Source of the DNA: Herbidospora daliensis
Lineage (GTDB): Bacteria > Actinomycetota > Actinomycetes > Streptosporangiales > Streptosporangiaceae
DNA: 64,000 nucleotides
NCBI RefSeq assembly: GCF_001570585.1
Contig: NZ_BBXF01000004.1
Coordinates: 124,001-188,000 of the forward strand
Direction: 5' to 3'
The notes beneath the pieces are model-generated. The model was not told where the DNA came from, did not search any database, and saw nothing but the letters and a program-made list of their open reading frames with translations. Positions 7,760-16,838 of the stretch are shown here, piece after piece (position 1 is the stretch's first letter; every line of letters begins with the position of its first letter). The position numbers and the translations under genes were made by a program.

Positions 7760-8821
7760 ATGAACAGGTGGGTGCGGGTCGCCATGTCGGTCGCGTCGCT
7801 GGCGCTGGCCGCGGGGCTGATCGTCTACCTGCCCTCGATCATCGGGTCGCTCACCGGGGCGACGATGTCGTGGGGCCAGATCGGCGACCTGTTCGCCGCC
7901 GTCTCCTGGCAGATGGCCGCGCTGATGACCGTCGTGTGGCTGGCCAGCCTGCTCGCCTACACCTTCGTGCTCACCGGGTCGCTGCCCGGCCTCGGGCACA
8001 CCCAGGCTCTCACCCTGAACGCCGCCGGGAGCGCGGTCAGCAACCTGCTGCCCTTCGGCGGGGCCGCCGGGGTGGCGCTGACCATGGCGATGACCAAGGG
8101 CTGGGGCTTCCCCGTCGGGGCCATCGTCGCCTCGACGCTGGTCAGCGGGGTCTGGAACATGATCTTCCGGTTCCTGCTGCCCGCCGTCGGGATCCTGGCC
8201 CTGCTGCTGTCGGGGACCGCGTTGTCCCCCACGGTCACCAAGGCCGGGTGGGCCGCCTCCGCGTCGCTGCTGGCGCTCGTCGTGATCGTCGGGGCGGCGC
8301 TGTTCTGGGACCGGGGGGCCCACGTCATCGGGCGCGGCGCCGACCGGCTCGTGGCGCTGTCGCCGAAGAAGATCCGGCCGGCCGAGCGGTGGGCCTCCGG
8401 CGCCATCCACAAGCTGCGCGCCGACATGGCCGGGGTGGTCCGGTCGGGCTGGCTGAAGATGTCGCTCGGCATGGTGTTCTTCCTCGGCTTCCAGTGGCTG
8501 ATCCTGGCGCTCTGCATGGCCGGGACCGGCGCGTGGGTCGGGACCGCCCAGTCGATCGCGGTGTTCGCGCTGTCGCGGGTGCTGACGAGCGCGCTGGCCA
8601 CGCCCAGCGGCGCGGGGTTCATGGAGGCCGGCACCGCGCTCGCGCTGATCGGGTTCGGCGCGGGCGAGGCGCAGGCGACCGCCGCCGCGATTCTGTTCGG
8701 TTTCTGGACGTACACGATCGAGATTCCGTGGGGCGGGCTCGCCCTCGGAGGTTGGGCGATTCTTCGCAAACGCGACGGGAAGCGGGAATCGGAACCGGTC
8801 ACCCGCGAGAAAGCATCATGA
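7760..8821 (+). CDS. Flippase-like membrane protein (LPG synthase TM domain, UPF0104)
   Basis: A 353-residue integral membrane protein with about eight hydrophobic segments. The family motif region is LNAAGSAVSNLLPFGGAAGVALT, followed by SGVWNMIFRFLLPAVGI and near the C-terminus ALATPSGAGFMEAGTALAL. This is the transmembrane module found alone or fused to lysylphosphatidylglycerol synthases. Stand-alone members are called lipid or glycoconjugate flippases, mostly without experiment. ATG 7760 is chosen because the upstream in-frame extension is polar and unlike the family. CAGACT six bases before it may be a leaderless -10 box. Confidence 0.82.
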   Translation: MNRWVRVAMSVASLALAAGLIVYLPSIIGSLTGATMSWGQIGDLFAAVSWQMAALMTVVWLASLLAYTFVLTGSLPGLGHTQALTLNAAGSAVSNLLPFGGAAGVALTMAMTKGWGFPVGAIVASTLVSGVWNMIFRFLLPAVGILALLLSGTALSPTVTKAGWAASASLLALVVIVGAALFWDRGAHVIGRGADRLVALSPKKIRPAERWASGAIHKLRADMAGVVRSGWLKMSLGMVFFLGFQWLILALCMAGTGAWVGTAQSIAVFALSRVLTSALATPSGAGFMEAGTALALIGFGAGEAQATAAAILFGFWTYTIEIPWGGLALGGWAILRKRDGKRESEPVTREKAS

Positions 8822-8838
8822 TCTTGCGCGACAATTGA

Positions 8839-8860
8839 CCTCACTCTCCCCGAAGTGAGG
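8839..8860. terminator. Hairpin after the flippase-like gene
   Basis: CCTCACT (8839-8845) and AGTGAGG (8854-8860) form a perfect seven-pair stem with an eight-base loop, 17 bases after the membrane-protein stop. No T-run follows, which is usual for actinobacterial terminators. It could also be an operator for the SARP gene downstream. Confidence 0.5.
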
Positions 8861-8916
8861 ATGACCGGTGAACGTCTTGTGTACCGTTTGGCGGCGCGCA
8901 TAGCGTGGCGGCTGAC

Positions 8917-11900
8917 ATGAGCACGGTGGTCTTCCGGGTCCTGGGTCCGGTCGAAGCGTACGACGGCGAGAACGAGCTCGATCTCGGCGGCCTCCGCCAG
9001 CGGGCCGTCCTGGCCCGGCTTCTGGTCGCCCGGGGCCAGGTCGTACCCGTCGACACCCTCCTCTTCGACCTGTGGTCCGACGACGCCGCCAAGGGCGCGC
9101 AGTCGGGCCTCCAGGTGTACATCTCCCGGCTGCGCCGCGTGCTGGAGCCCAACCGTCCCCGTGGCGGGCCTAACCGGCTGCTGGTCACCGTCGCCTCCGG
9201 CTACGCCCTGCGGGCCGCGCCCGAGCAGATCGACGCCCTCCGGTTCGAGGCGACCGTACGGGCCGCCGGCGAGCGGCTCGACGACAATCCGCAGACCGCC
9301 AGGGCGCGGCTCGAGTCGGCCCTGGGGTTGTGGCAGGGCACTCCCTACAGCGACTTCCAGGATCAGCCCTGGGCCGAGGCCGAGGTGACCCGCCTGAGCG
9401 AGCTGCGGCTGGTGGCGCGCGAGCGCCACGCCGACGCCGGGCTGCGCCTCGGGCTCCACGCCGAGACCGTGCCCGACCTCGAGGCGCTCACCACCGAACA
9501 CCCGCTGCGCGAGGAGGGCTGGCGGCTGCTGTCGCTCGGCCTCTACCGCTGCGGCCGGCAGGGCGACGCGCTGGCCGCGCTGCGCCGCGCCCGCACGATT
9601 CTCGACGACGAGCTCGGCATCGACCCGGGCCCGGCCCTGCGCAAGCTCGAAAGCGACATCCTGTCGCAGGCCCCGGCGCTCGACCTGACCCCGCTGCCGC
9701 GCCGGGCCGAGACCACCCCGACCTGGCCGCCGCGCCCGCTCGAAGTGAGCCCGCTGCCGCCGCTGGAGCCCGAGCCGTTCGTCGGCCGCGAGTCCGAGCT
9801 GACCACGCTGCTGGCCGCCGCTCCGCAGGCCAAGTCGGGCCGCCTCGCCATCGCGATGGTCGGCGGCGACCCGGGGTCGGGCAAGACCACGCTGCTGCGG
9901 CAGCTCTCCGGCCGCCTCGAAGGCCAGGGCTGGATCATCGCCGGGGGCGGCTGCCCCGACAGCGCGGCGACCCCGCCCGGCTGGGCCTGGGTCGAGGTGC
10001 TGCGGGCGCTGATCGCGCGGCGCGGCGCTGGTGAGTACGGCGCGCTGCTCGCACCGCTGCTCGACGACCACGCGCCGGTCCCCAACGACGACGACGCCTC
10101 CGGCGGCTTCCGCCTCCACCGGGCGGTCGGCGGATTCCTGTCGGGCGTGGCCCGCGAGGCGCCGCTGCTGATCACCCTCGAAGACCTCCACTGGGCCGAC
10201 GACCAGACCCTCGCGCTGCTGCGCGCGCTGCCGAGCCTGCTGGCCGCCAGCCGGGTGCTGCTCGTGGTGACCTGCCGCGAGGGCGAGCTCAGCGACCCGC
10301 AGCAAGACGTGCTGGCCGCCCTGGCCCGCCTCGGCCCGGTCAGGGTCGAGCTCGACGGGCTGGCCCCGGCGCAGGCGGCCGAGCTCGTGCGGGCGACGTT
10401 CGTGCGCGGCGAGATCGACCACGACGTGGTCGCCGCGATCGTCGAGCGCACCGGCGGCAACCCGTTCTACGTGAAGGAGACGGTCCGCCTCTTCGAGGCG
10501 GAGGCCGACATCTCCCAGGTTCCTTCGGGTGTACGCGACGTGCTCCGCCGCCGCATCGCGCGCCTGCCCGAGAAGGCCCAGCAGATTTTGCTGCAGGCCG
10601 CCGTGATCGGCCGCGACGTCGACGTCGACGTGCTGGTCGACATCTCGGGCGAGGAGGACTCGGTCGTCGACGCCGTCGAGGCCGCCCTGCTCGCGGGCCT
10701 GGTCACCGAGCCCGGCGCGGGGCGGCTGCGCTTCGACCACGAGATGGTCCGCGACACCCTCTACTCCGACGCCTCCCGGCTGCGCCGCTCCCGCCTGCAC
10801 GCGGCGGTCGCCTCGGTCATCGAGTCGCGCACCCCGGGCGACGTGGCCGCGCTGGCCCACCACTACGACCTGGCCGGCACCGCCGACACCGCCGCCAAGG
10901 CGGTGCGTTACGCGGGCCTGGCCGGCGAGCAGGCCGAACGCCGCTACGCCTACCGCGAGGCCGCCTCGCAGTGGGAACGCGCGATCAACGCCTACGACCG
11001 TTCCGGCGGCCGCCAGGTCAAGGAACGCATCGAACTCCAGGTCCGCACCATCCACGCGCTGGCGCTGGCCGGCGACATGACCGCCGCCCGCGCCCACCGG
11101 CGCGACGCGATGGACGTCGCACTCCCGCTCGGCGACCTCGAACTGACCGCCCGGGTGGCGGCCGCCCTGGCCGTGCCCCACAAGGGCATCGCGCGCGACT
11201 TCACCCGCACCGCGTGGGAGATCGTCGACGTCACCGAGAAGGCGCTGCTGGAGCTGCCGCCCAGTGAACACTCGCTGCGCGCCAGCCTGCTGGCCACCCT
11301 GGCCCTGGAGCTCGAAGGCTCCGCCACCCCGCGCGGCGAGCAGGCGTCGTTGGAGGCCGAGGAGCTGGCCCGCGCCAGCGGCGACCCCAACCTGCTGGCG
11401 ATGGCGCTCAGCGGCCGCCTGCGGCAGTCCTACACGCTGGCCCAGGTCGACGAGCGCGAAGACATCGGCCGCGAACTGCTCCGGGTGGGCGCCGAGTCGG
11501 GCCAGATCTCCGTACAGACCCTCGCCCACCTGGTGCTGCTCGAATGCGCGGCCGCCCGGGGCGACTTCGCCGAAGCCGACCGCCAGCTGGCCCGCGCCGA
11601 CCGCCTCGGCCAGCAGTACGGCCTGGCCGCCCCCGCCGCCGTGGGCGCCTGGTACGCCGGCCAGCGCCTCATGATCGCAGGCGACTACGCGGGCGCCGAG
11701 ACCGCCTACCGCAACGCGGCCCGCCTGACCGCCCGCGCGGGCATGCTCGAAGGCCGCCAAGACCTGCCGCTGATCGCGACCTTCTGCCTCCACCTGGTGC
11801 AGGGCAAGGCCGACGAGATGGCCGACGCCCTCGGCGAGGCCCACACCCGCGGCGCGAAGTGGACCCTCGACGCCTACGCGGTCGCCCTGGCTGAAGCGGG

Positions 11901-12246
11901 CCACCTGCGCGACGCGCGGGCGGTGGCCGTGACGCGAGAGCCGGTCCGCGGCGACTTCCTCTACGAACTCGCGATGATCTGGCGAGCCCTGGCGGGCCTG
12001 CGCCTCGACGACGTCGACCGCATGACCGAGGCCTACACGGCCCTGCGCCCCTTCCACGACCGCATCGCGGGCGCGGGCACGGGCGTGGTGGCGTTGTGGC
12101 CGGTCGCCCGGACCTTGGGCGACCTGGCGGTCAAACTGGGCCACCCCGACGCCCGCGCCCACTACGAGAAGGCGCTGGCGGTGGCCCGACGGGTCGGCGT
12201 ACAGAGATGGGTCGACGACGCGGAGATCGCCCTCGACCGCGCCTGA
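8917..12246 (+). CDS. AfsR/SARP-family regulator with AAA ATPase and TPR domains
   Basis: A 1109-residue regulator. Residues 1-100 form the OmpR-like winged helix of SARPs (FRVLGPVEAYDG, LARLLVARGQVV, YISRLRRVLEP), followed by the bacterial transcriptional activation domain to about 260. The ATPase has Walker A GDPGSGKTTLL (about 317) and Walker B LITLEDLHWAD (about 420). The C-terminal half is alpha-helical and TPR-like. It resembles AfsR-type large SARPs that activate secondary metabolism or development genes, but lacks a C-terminal LuxR helix-turn-helix. A possible promoter is TTGTGT (8877-8882) with TAGCGT (8901-8906), giving a very short leader. GTG 8905 is an alternative start. No biosynthetic cluster is visible nearby, so the target is unknown. 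Confidence 0.9.
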   Translation: MSTVVFRVLGPVEAYDGENELDLGGLRQRAVLARLLVARGQVVPVDTLLFDLWSDDAAKGAQSGLQVYISRLRRVLEPNRPRGGPNRLLVTVASGYALRAAPEQIDALRFEATVRAAGERLDDNPQTARARLESALGLWQGTPYSDFQDQPWAEAEVTRLSELRLVARERHADAGLRLGLHAETVPDLEALTTEHPLREEGWRLLSLGLYRCGRQGDALAALRRARTILDDELGIDPGPALRKLESDILSQAPALDLTPLPRRAETTPTWPPRPLEVSPLPPLEPEPFVGRESELTTLLAAAPQAKSGRLAIAMVGGDPGSGKTTLLRQLSGRLEGQGWIIAGGGCPDSAATPPGWAWVEVLRALIARRGAGEYGALLAPLLDDHAPVPNDDDASGGFRLHRAVGGFLSGVAREAPLLITLEDLHWADDQTLALLRALPSLLAASRVLLVVTCREGELSDPQQDVLAALARLGPVRVELDGLAPAQAAELVRATFVRGEIDHDVVAAIVERTGGNPFYVKETVRLFEAEADISQVPSGVRDVLRRRIARLPEKAQQILLQAAVIGRDVDVDVLVDISGEEDSVVDAVEAALLAGLVTEPGAGRLRFDHEMVRDTLYSDASRLRRSRLHAAVASVIESRTPGDVAALAHHYDLAGTADTAAKAVRYAGLAGEQAERRYAYREAASQWERAINAYDRSGGRQVKERIELQVRTIHALALAGDMTAARAHRRDAMDVALPLGDLELTARVAAALAVPHKGIARDFTRTAWEIVDVTEKALLELPPSEHSLRASLLATLALELEGSATPRGEQASLEAEELARASGDPNLLAMALSGRLRQSYTLAQVDEREDIGRELLRVGAESGQISVQTLAHLVLLECAAARGDFAEADRQLARADRLGQQYGLAAPAAVGAWYAGQRLMIAGDYAGAETAYRNAARLTARAGMLEGRQDLPLIATFCLHLVQGKADEMADALGEAHTRGAKWTLDAYAVALAEAGHLRDARAVAVTREPVRGDFLYELAMIWRALAGLRLDDVDRMTEAYTALRPFHDRIAGAGTGVVALWPVARTLGDLAVKLGHPDARAHYEKALAVARRVGVQRWVDDAEIALDRA

Positions 12247-12250
12247 ACCG

Positions 12251-12727
12251 TCAGCCGAACCAGGCGGTGACCAGCACGGTGTCGGGGTGACGCGCCATCT
12301 TCGTGACGAAGACCTCGACCAGGTGGTCGCCGGCGTGCTTTTCCACGCCGGCGACGAGGATGTCGCCCTCCACGGTCTCCTCGGCCACCCGGGCCGCCGA
12401 GACCGGGCTCCACCCCGTGGACCGGAACCGGCCGGTCAGTTGGCGGACGGACGCACCGTCGACGTGCACGGCTATCGACGGCCCGGATTCCGGCGGCGCG
12501 CAGCCGCTGTCGCCGTCGACCTGACTGCGGCCCTGCTGCGGCAGAACCGGCACGACGATCCGCGTCAACCGGTCGATCTCCACAGCGCTGTCGGCGACGC
12601 AGCCGGGGTCCTCCCGTTCGAAGAGGTACGCCACGTAGCGGTCGGCGGCGTAGAGCGCCGTCACTCCGGCCAGGACCACCGCGACCGCGATCGTCCCGAC
12701 GAGGATCTTTAATCGCATGTCGATCAT
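12251..12727 (-). CDS. Hypothetical membrane-anchored protein
   Basis: A 158-residue protein with one N-terminal membrane segment (about residues 7-29) and an extracytoplasmic remainder that contains two Cys likely to pair (GCVAD and SGCAPP). I do not recognise a family. The start ATG at 12727 overlaps the stop of the DUF4331 gene (ATGA), indicating translational coupling; an internal ATG three codons later is also possible. Its stop lies four bases from the end of the convergent SARP gene. Confidence 0.65.
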   Translation of the reverse strand: MIDMRLKILVGTIAVAVVLAGVTALYAADRYVAYLFEREDPGCVADSAVEIDRLTRIVVPVLPQQGRSQVDGDSGCAPPESGPSIAVHVDGASVRQLTGRFRSTGWSPVSAARVAEETVEGDILVAGVEKHAGDHLVEVFVTKMARHPDTVLVTAWFG

Positions 12728-13743
12728 TGTCGTCCCGCCGGCGGGACGTACGGGAACTCGTTTCTCGGTTTCGGGGTGACCGACTCGCGGCCGATGCCCA
12801 GGGTCACCGGGGTGTTGGCCGCGAAGGAGAACATCACGTCCGGGGCGTTGTCGGTCAGGGCGCGGCCGTTCCAGCCCGCGAAGGTGAACGCCGCCTCGGT
12901 GCCGATCCGGTACGGCAGCAGGTTCGGGAGCATGCGTTCCATGACCGTCCGCGCGTAGGCGTCCGGGTCGGCGGCGGTGCCGTAGGCGCGGACGACCCCG
13001 GCGACCTTCGAGCGGATCGCCTCTCCGTGGACGCGGACGTCGTCGGCCGGATCGTTGGTGTTGAGGCGGTCGCCGAGGTCCTCGTCGTACTGGGTGAAGA
13101 GCGGGTGGATCATCGGGAGGCCGCAGCGGTTGATCGGGTGCCAGCCGCCGCTGTCGGTGGCGAGGTAGGTCTGGGCCCAGACGCCGATGTGGCCGTCGGG
13201 GCCGGCGACGGGGCGGAGTTCGTCGTCGGGGAGTTCCAGGACGATCGAGTAGACCGTGTGGCCGGCGAAGAGGTTGCCCGCCTTGTCGGGGTTCCAGCCG
13301 GTCAGGTCGACGGTGGTGCCGTGCTGGAAGGCCTGGCCGACGGCGTGCAGGACGTCGGGTTCGATCCAGAACGAGTCGCCCGCCTGGCCGATCCAGACGC
13401 GGCCGCCGCAGTCGAGTTCGACGGTCTCGCCCAGGCGGCCTTCGGCGATGAGCTTCTCCTCGCCGGCGGCCACGTGGTGGAGGCGGAAGGTCTGGCCGCC
13501 CTCGGCGTCGCGTGCGCCGAAGGTGAAGCGGAAGGTCACGTCCTCGACGGCGTCGCCGGTGCCGTCGATCTTGAATTCGTAGCGGCCCTCCGGGTGGAGG
13601 CCCTTCGGGGCGTCGGGGCCGGCGAAGGAGTGGCTGTGGTCGGCGGCGATGACGGTGCCGCGTTCCCCTCGGAAGACGTAGAGGTCGCAGACGTCCAGGC
13701 GCGGGTCCTGGCGGGCGAGGGGCGAGTCGAGGTGGTGGGACAT
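12724..13743 (-). CDS. DUF4331 family protein
   Basis: A 339-residue protein beginning MSHHLDSPLARQDPRLDVCD, the typical DUF4331 N-terminus, with the recurring DLYVF element. The family is of unknown function, often secreted in other phyla; here no signal peptide is present. The ATG at 13743 has GGGGAG at a good distance. It is first in a two-gene coupled unit with the anchored hypothetical protein. Within the family, His and Asp near the N-terminus are conserved and may bind metal, but this is not established. Confidence 0.82.
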   Translation of the reverse strand: MSHHLDSPLARQDPRLDVCDLYVFRGERGTVIAADHSHSFAGPDAPKGLHPEGRYEFKIDGTGDAVEDVTFRFTFGARDAEGGQTFRLHHVAAGEEKLIAEGRLGETVELDCGGRVWIGQAGDSFWIEPDVLHAVGQAFQHGTTVDLTGWNPDKAGNLFAGHTVYSIVLELPDDELRPVAGPDGHIGVWAQTYLATDSGGWHPINRCGLPMIHPLFTQYDEDLGDRLNTNDPADDVRVHGEAIRSKVAGVVRAYGTAADPDAYARTVMERMLPNLLPYRIGTEAAFTFAGWNGRALTDNAPDVMFSFAANTPVTLGIGRESVTPKPRNEFPYVPPAGRQ

Positions 13744-13820
13744 GGGTGTGCTCCCCGGTCTCAGGGTGGGTCCTGACCTGACCCACCCTGCCTCTCGCCC
13801 GGAAGATCCCGGTCTATGAA

Positions 13821-14306
13821 TCAGCAGTCGACCTGGAACTTCTCGCTGATGAGCCGGTTGTCCGCCACGTCGAGGACCGCCCGGTAGAGGCCGGGGTTGC
13901 CCGGGACGCGGACCCGCCAGTCGACGGTGCGGGCGGCGCCGTCGAAGCCGCCGGTGCCCGACAGGTAGTCCTGCCACGCCTCGGCCGCCGGGCTGTAGCG
14001 CTGGAGCGTCCAGGTGTAGGAGACGGCGCCCGAGTCGGCGACCGTGCGGACGCGGTAGGCGCAGTCGGCGAGGTCGTCCACGGTCAGCACGCCCGGTTCG
14101 GGGGCGGGGAGGCGCTTCTCGGCAGGCACCGACTGGGCCGACGACAGGGCGACGGAGCGGGCCGGTTCGTCGGTGACGGCGGTTCCGGTGAAGTAGGCTG
14201 CGGCGACCGCGAGGGTGGCGACGAGGAGCCGCAGCGCGGTTCCGCCGCCGCTCGCGACGACCGGGGCGAGGCTGCGGGATTTCATGCCTTTTTTGTAGAA
14301 CGCCAT
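13821..14306 (-). CDS. Hypothetical membrane-anchored or secreted protein
   Basis: A 161-residue protein with one hydrophobic segment near the N-terminus (about 21-45), then a polar region ending in a beta-rich domain (AYRVRTVADSGAVSYTWTLQRY) with a C-terminal Cys. The pattern resembles the extracellular domains of the pseudokinase and the sigma-fusion protein in this window, which also have Ig-like C-termini, but sequence similarity is weak by eye. Either ATG 14306 or ATG 14285 could be the start; the latter has a poor AAGG site very close. Confidence 0.6.
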   Translation of the reverse strand: MAFYKKGMKSRSLAPVVASGGGTALRLLVATLAVAAAYFTGTAVTDEPARSVALSSAQSVPAEKRLPAPEPGVLTVDDLADCAYRVRTVADSGAVSYTWTLQRYSPAAEAWQDYLSGTGGFDGAARTVDWRVRVPGNPGLYRAVLDVADNRLISEKFQVDC

Positions 14307-14416
14307 GGTTGAGCGGTGGTTGCCGTCCGCTTGCAGGGGCGTGTGGTGCCTGGCGCGGTCCACGATGCGTCGCTTAAGGTAAGGCTGTCCTAATTCCCGG
14401 CAAGAGGCGGCACACG

Positions 14417-14914
14417 GTGGAGTTCGGGGACCCGTTGTTCGGGCTGCCCTACTGGCTCGTCGGCGCGATCCTCACGGTCGCGCTCTTCGGCGCCTTCCAG
14501 GTCTACTACTGGGTGGGCCACAAGGTCGGCGACGCCGTCTACGAGTCGCGGCTCGGGCGCAAGATCGGGCAGGAGCGCATCACCAAGGTCGAGAATGTCG
14601 TCCGCAAGTGGGGGGCGCTCGCGGTCTACGGGTGTTTCTTCGTGCCGGGCCTGCGGCACACGCTGCCCTGGGTGGCCGGGGTGCTGCGCATCAACTACCG
14701 CTGGTATCTGGTCGCCAGCGCGCTGGGCTGCCTGACCTGGGCGCCGCTGGTGTGGTTCGGCCTCTATTCGGTCATCTGGGCCTGGCTCGGGCTCGCCGCC
14801 GACTCGCCGGTGATCGCGGCCGTGCTCGCCGTCGTGGTACTGGCCCTCGTGGCCTTGTACGTCTGGCGGCGCCGCCGCGGCCGCGACACGCCGGCGGCCT
14901 CCCAGGCGGGTTAG
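14417..14914 (+). CDS. DedA/VTT-domain membrane protein
   Basis: A 165-residue protein, GTG start, preceded by an AAGAGG-like site. The DedA/SNARE-associated core is visible: GHKVGDAVYESRLGR, then RWGA-like KWGALAVYGCFFVPGLRHTLPWVAGVLRI in two parts, with the conserved Arg and Pro. Three to four membrane segments remain. DedA proteins are lipid scramblases or transporters of undecaprenyl phosphate and related lipids. It is shorter than full-length DedA (about 200 residues), with the N-terminal portion reduced. Confidence 0.8.
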   Translation: MEFGDPLFGLPYWLVGAILTVALFGAFQVYYWVGHKVGDAVYESRLGRKIGQERITKVENVVRKWGALAVYGCFFVPGLRHTLPWVAGVLRINYRWYLVASALGCLTWAPLVWFGLYSVIWAWLGLAADSPVIAAVLAVVVLALVALYVWRRRRGRDTPAASQAG

Positions 14915-15093
14915 AGCTCCGAGTCGTCGAGGACCGCCTCCGGCGCGGTGCGGCGTACCGACTCGATGCCGTTCACGCAGGCCGCGCGGCTGGTGAACGC
15001 CTCGCTGACCGCGATGGTCTGCCCGTTGCCCATGACGAGCCGGAACCGGTAGGCCCCCGCCGCGTCTCTGCTGATGACGAATCTGCTCGCCAT
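14911..15093 (-). CDS. DUF1508 (YegP-like) small protein
   Basis: A 60-residue protein starting at ATG 15093. It contains SRDAAGAYRFRLVMGNGQ, and then SEAFTSRAACVNGIESVRR, the single DUF1508 repeat found in YegP-type proteins. Function is unknown. It overlaps the convergent DedA gene by four bases at its 3' end. The family match is clear despite the short length. Confidence 0.85.
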   Translation of the reverse strand: MASRFVISRDAAGAYRFRLVMGNGQTIAVSEAFTSRAACVNGIESVRRTAPEAVLDDSEL

Positions 15094-15150
15094 GTGTTCC
15101 CCCCGAATGCCGTCCGGCCGTCGCAGGCCTACCCGTGCGATCATGCGGGC

Positions 15151-15960
15151 ATGCGTGCCGCCGTTCTTCTCAGTGCCGTCCTCACCTGGGCAATCCTCCT
15201 TTCGTCGCCCGCCCACGCCGACCCTCGGGTGACCGCGAAGGAGGTCTACGTCGTGGATCTCACGACGGGAACGGTCCCGTTCGCCAAGCACGAGAACCGG
15301 CGGGTGCCCGTCGCCAGCCTGACGAAGGTGATGACGGCCTACGTGGTCAGGGAACAGGCCGACCTCGACGACCTGGTGACGATCACCGCCGCCGACGTGA
15401 GCCACGCCCACTCCAGCGGCGCCACCCACGCCGGGTTGCGGGCCGGGGAGCGGCTCACGGTCCGCCAGCTCCTCTACGCGCTGCTGCTGCCCTCGGCCGC
15501 CGACGCGTCGAACGCGCTGGCCCGCACCTACGGCCCCGGCAAGGGCCGCTTCGTCGGCCGGATGAACGCCGCCGCCCGCGACCTCGGCCTGGGCGACACC
15601 CGGTTCGTGAACGCCGACGGGCTGCCGGCGCCGGGGCAGTACTCGACCGCCCGCGACCAGCTGGAGCTGACCCGCGTGGTGCTGAAGGACCGGGTGCTGG
15701 CGCAGATCGCCCGGACCCGGGTCGCGCGGGCCGGCGGGCACACCTGGACCAACACCAACAAACTGCTCGGCACCACGCCCGGGGTCATCGGGCTGAAGAC
15801 CGGTTTCACCAGGGCGGCGGGCTACTGCCTGGCGTTCGCGGCGCGGCGGGACGGACGCACCTACCTCGGGGTGATCCTGGGCGACACGGGAGACCTGCGG
15901 CGGTTCACGACGGCGCGGAACCTGCTGAGCTGGGCCGAACGAGTGAGTGACAGGCGATAG
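15151..15960 (+). CDS. D-alanyl-D-alanine carboxypeptidase (S11)
   Basis: A 269-residue secreted enzyme: signal peptide about 1-24 (AVLTWAILLSSPAHA), then SxxK in VASLTKVM (Ser about 54) and KTG in GLKTGFT (about 215). The SxN position reads Ser-Ala-Ala in LPSAADASNAL, so the usual Asn is replaced, as in some actinobacterial S11 members. It trims the terminal D-Ala of peptidoglycan stem peptides outside the membrane. No C-terminal amphipathic anchor domain is present, so it is a compact form. The 3' end overlaps the convergent methyltransferase gene by 56 bases. Confidence 0.88.
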   Translation: MRAAVLLSAVLTWAILLSSPAHADPRVTAKEVYVVDLTTGTVPFAKHENRRVPVASLTKVMTAYVVREQADLDDLVTITAADVSHAHSSGATHAGLRAGERLTVRQLLYALLLPSAADASNALARTYGPGKGRFVGRMNAAARDLGLGDTRFVNADGLPAPGQYSTARDQLELTRVVLKDRVLAQIARTRVARAGGHTWTNTNKLLGTTPGVIGLKTGFTRAAGYCLAFAARRDGRTYLGVILGDTGDLRRFTTARNLLSWAERVSDRR

Positions 15961-16726
15961 CGGCGGCCGCCACGACGTTGAGGGAGTCGACCCCGTTCTT
16001 CAGCGCGGCGGGGCTCATCGGGATGCGGACCCGCTCGGTCGCCTGGCCGAGCCAGCGCGACGACAGGCCGTCGCCCTCGGAGCCGAGCAGCAGCGCCGCC
16101 TTCTCGCCCAGCCTGACCTCGTCGATCGGCACGGCCGAGGCGTCGGGGGTGAGCGCGAGGGTGTCGTAGCCGTCGAGGGCGGCCAGGCCGCCGTGCCAGT
16201 CGTCCATGCGGGCCCACGGGATGGCGAAGACGGCGCCCATCGAGACCTTGATCGCCCGGCGGTAGAGGGGGTCGGCGCAGCGCGGCGACAGGATCACGGC
16301 GTCGACCCCGAGCGCCGCCGCCGACCGGAAGATCGCGCCGACGTTGGCGTGGTCGACCAGGTCTTCGAGGACGATGACCCGGCTGGACCGGCGGGCCAGC
16401 GCGGCGACCGAGGGCGGCGCCAGGCGTTCGAAGGAGGCCAGCGCGCCCCGGTGGACCGGGAAGCCGGTCACCTGCTCCATGAGGGAGTCGCTCACGACGT
16501 ACACGACCTGGTTTTCGAGCACGTCGGCCAGGTGGGTGAGCCACTTGGGAGTGGTCAGGAAGGCCCGTGCGGGGTGGCCGGTCTGGAGGGCGCGGCGGAT
16601 GACCTTCTCGCCTTCGGCCAGGAACAGGCCGTGCTCGGCCTCCAGGCTCTTGCGGAGCTCCACGTCACGCAGGTGGGTGAAGTCGGTCAAGCGCGGGTCA
16701 GCCGGGTCGTGGAGCTCGATGACCAT
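15905..16726 (-). CDS. SpoU/TrmH-family RNA methyltransferase
   Basis: A 273-residue SPOUT methyltransferase. The N-terminal substrate-binding part has FLAEGEKVIRRAL. The catalytic domain has VLEDLVDHANVGAIFRSAAA (motif 1), ALLLGSEGDGLS (motif 2) and IPMSPAALKNGVDSLNVVAA (motif 3), together forming the SAM-binding trefoil knot. It probably methylates a ribose 2'-OH in rRNA or tRNA; the exact site is unknown. ATG 16726 is favoured over the adjacent GTG 16729 because TAGGCT (16738-16733 on this strand) lies six bases upstream, the pattern of leaderless starts seen elsewhere in the window. Confidence 0.87.
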   Translation of the reverse strand: MVIELHDPADPRLTDFTHLRDVELRKSLEAEHGLFLAEGEKVIRRALQTGHPARAFLTTPKWLTHLADVLENQVVYVVSDSLMEQVTGFPVHRGALASFERLAPPSVAALARRSSRVIVLEDLVDHANVGAIFRSAAALGVDAVILSPRCADPLYRRAIKVSMGAVFAIPWARMDDWHGGLAALDGYDTLALTPDASAVPIDEVRLGEKAALLLGSEGDGLSSRWLGQATERVRIPMSPAALKNGVDSLNVVAAAAIACHSLVRPSSAGSAPS

Positions 16727-16838
16727 CACGCAAGCCTACCCTTGCCACCCCTTGGCGACGGCAAACCGGCGTGACGGTCCGTGGCCGATAAAGTACTCAG
16801 CGCTGTATCCGGCGGTGCGAGGGCGATCGGGGGTCAAG

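Noticed and set aside
7957-12162. Minus-strand open frame of about 1400 codons opposite the SARP gene and membrane protein
   Set aside because: It is the GC-rich antisense shadow of genes with clear domains; its translation is repetitive Arg/Gly/Ala-rich sequence.
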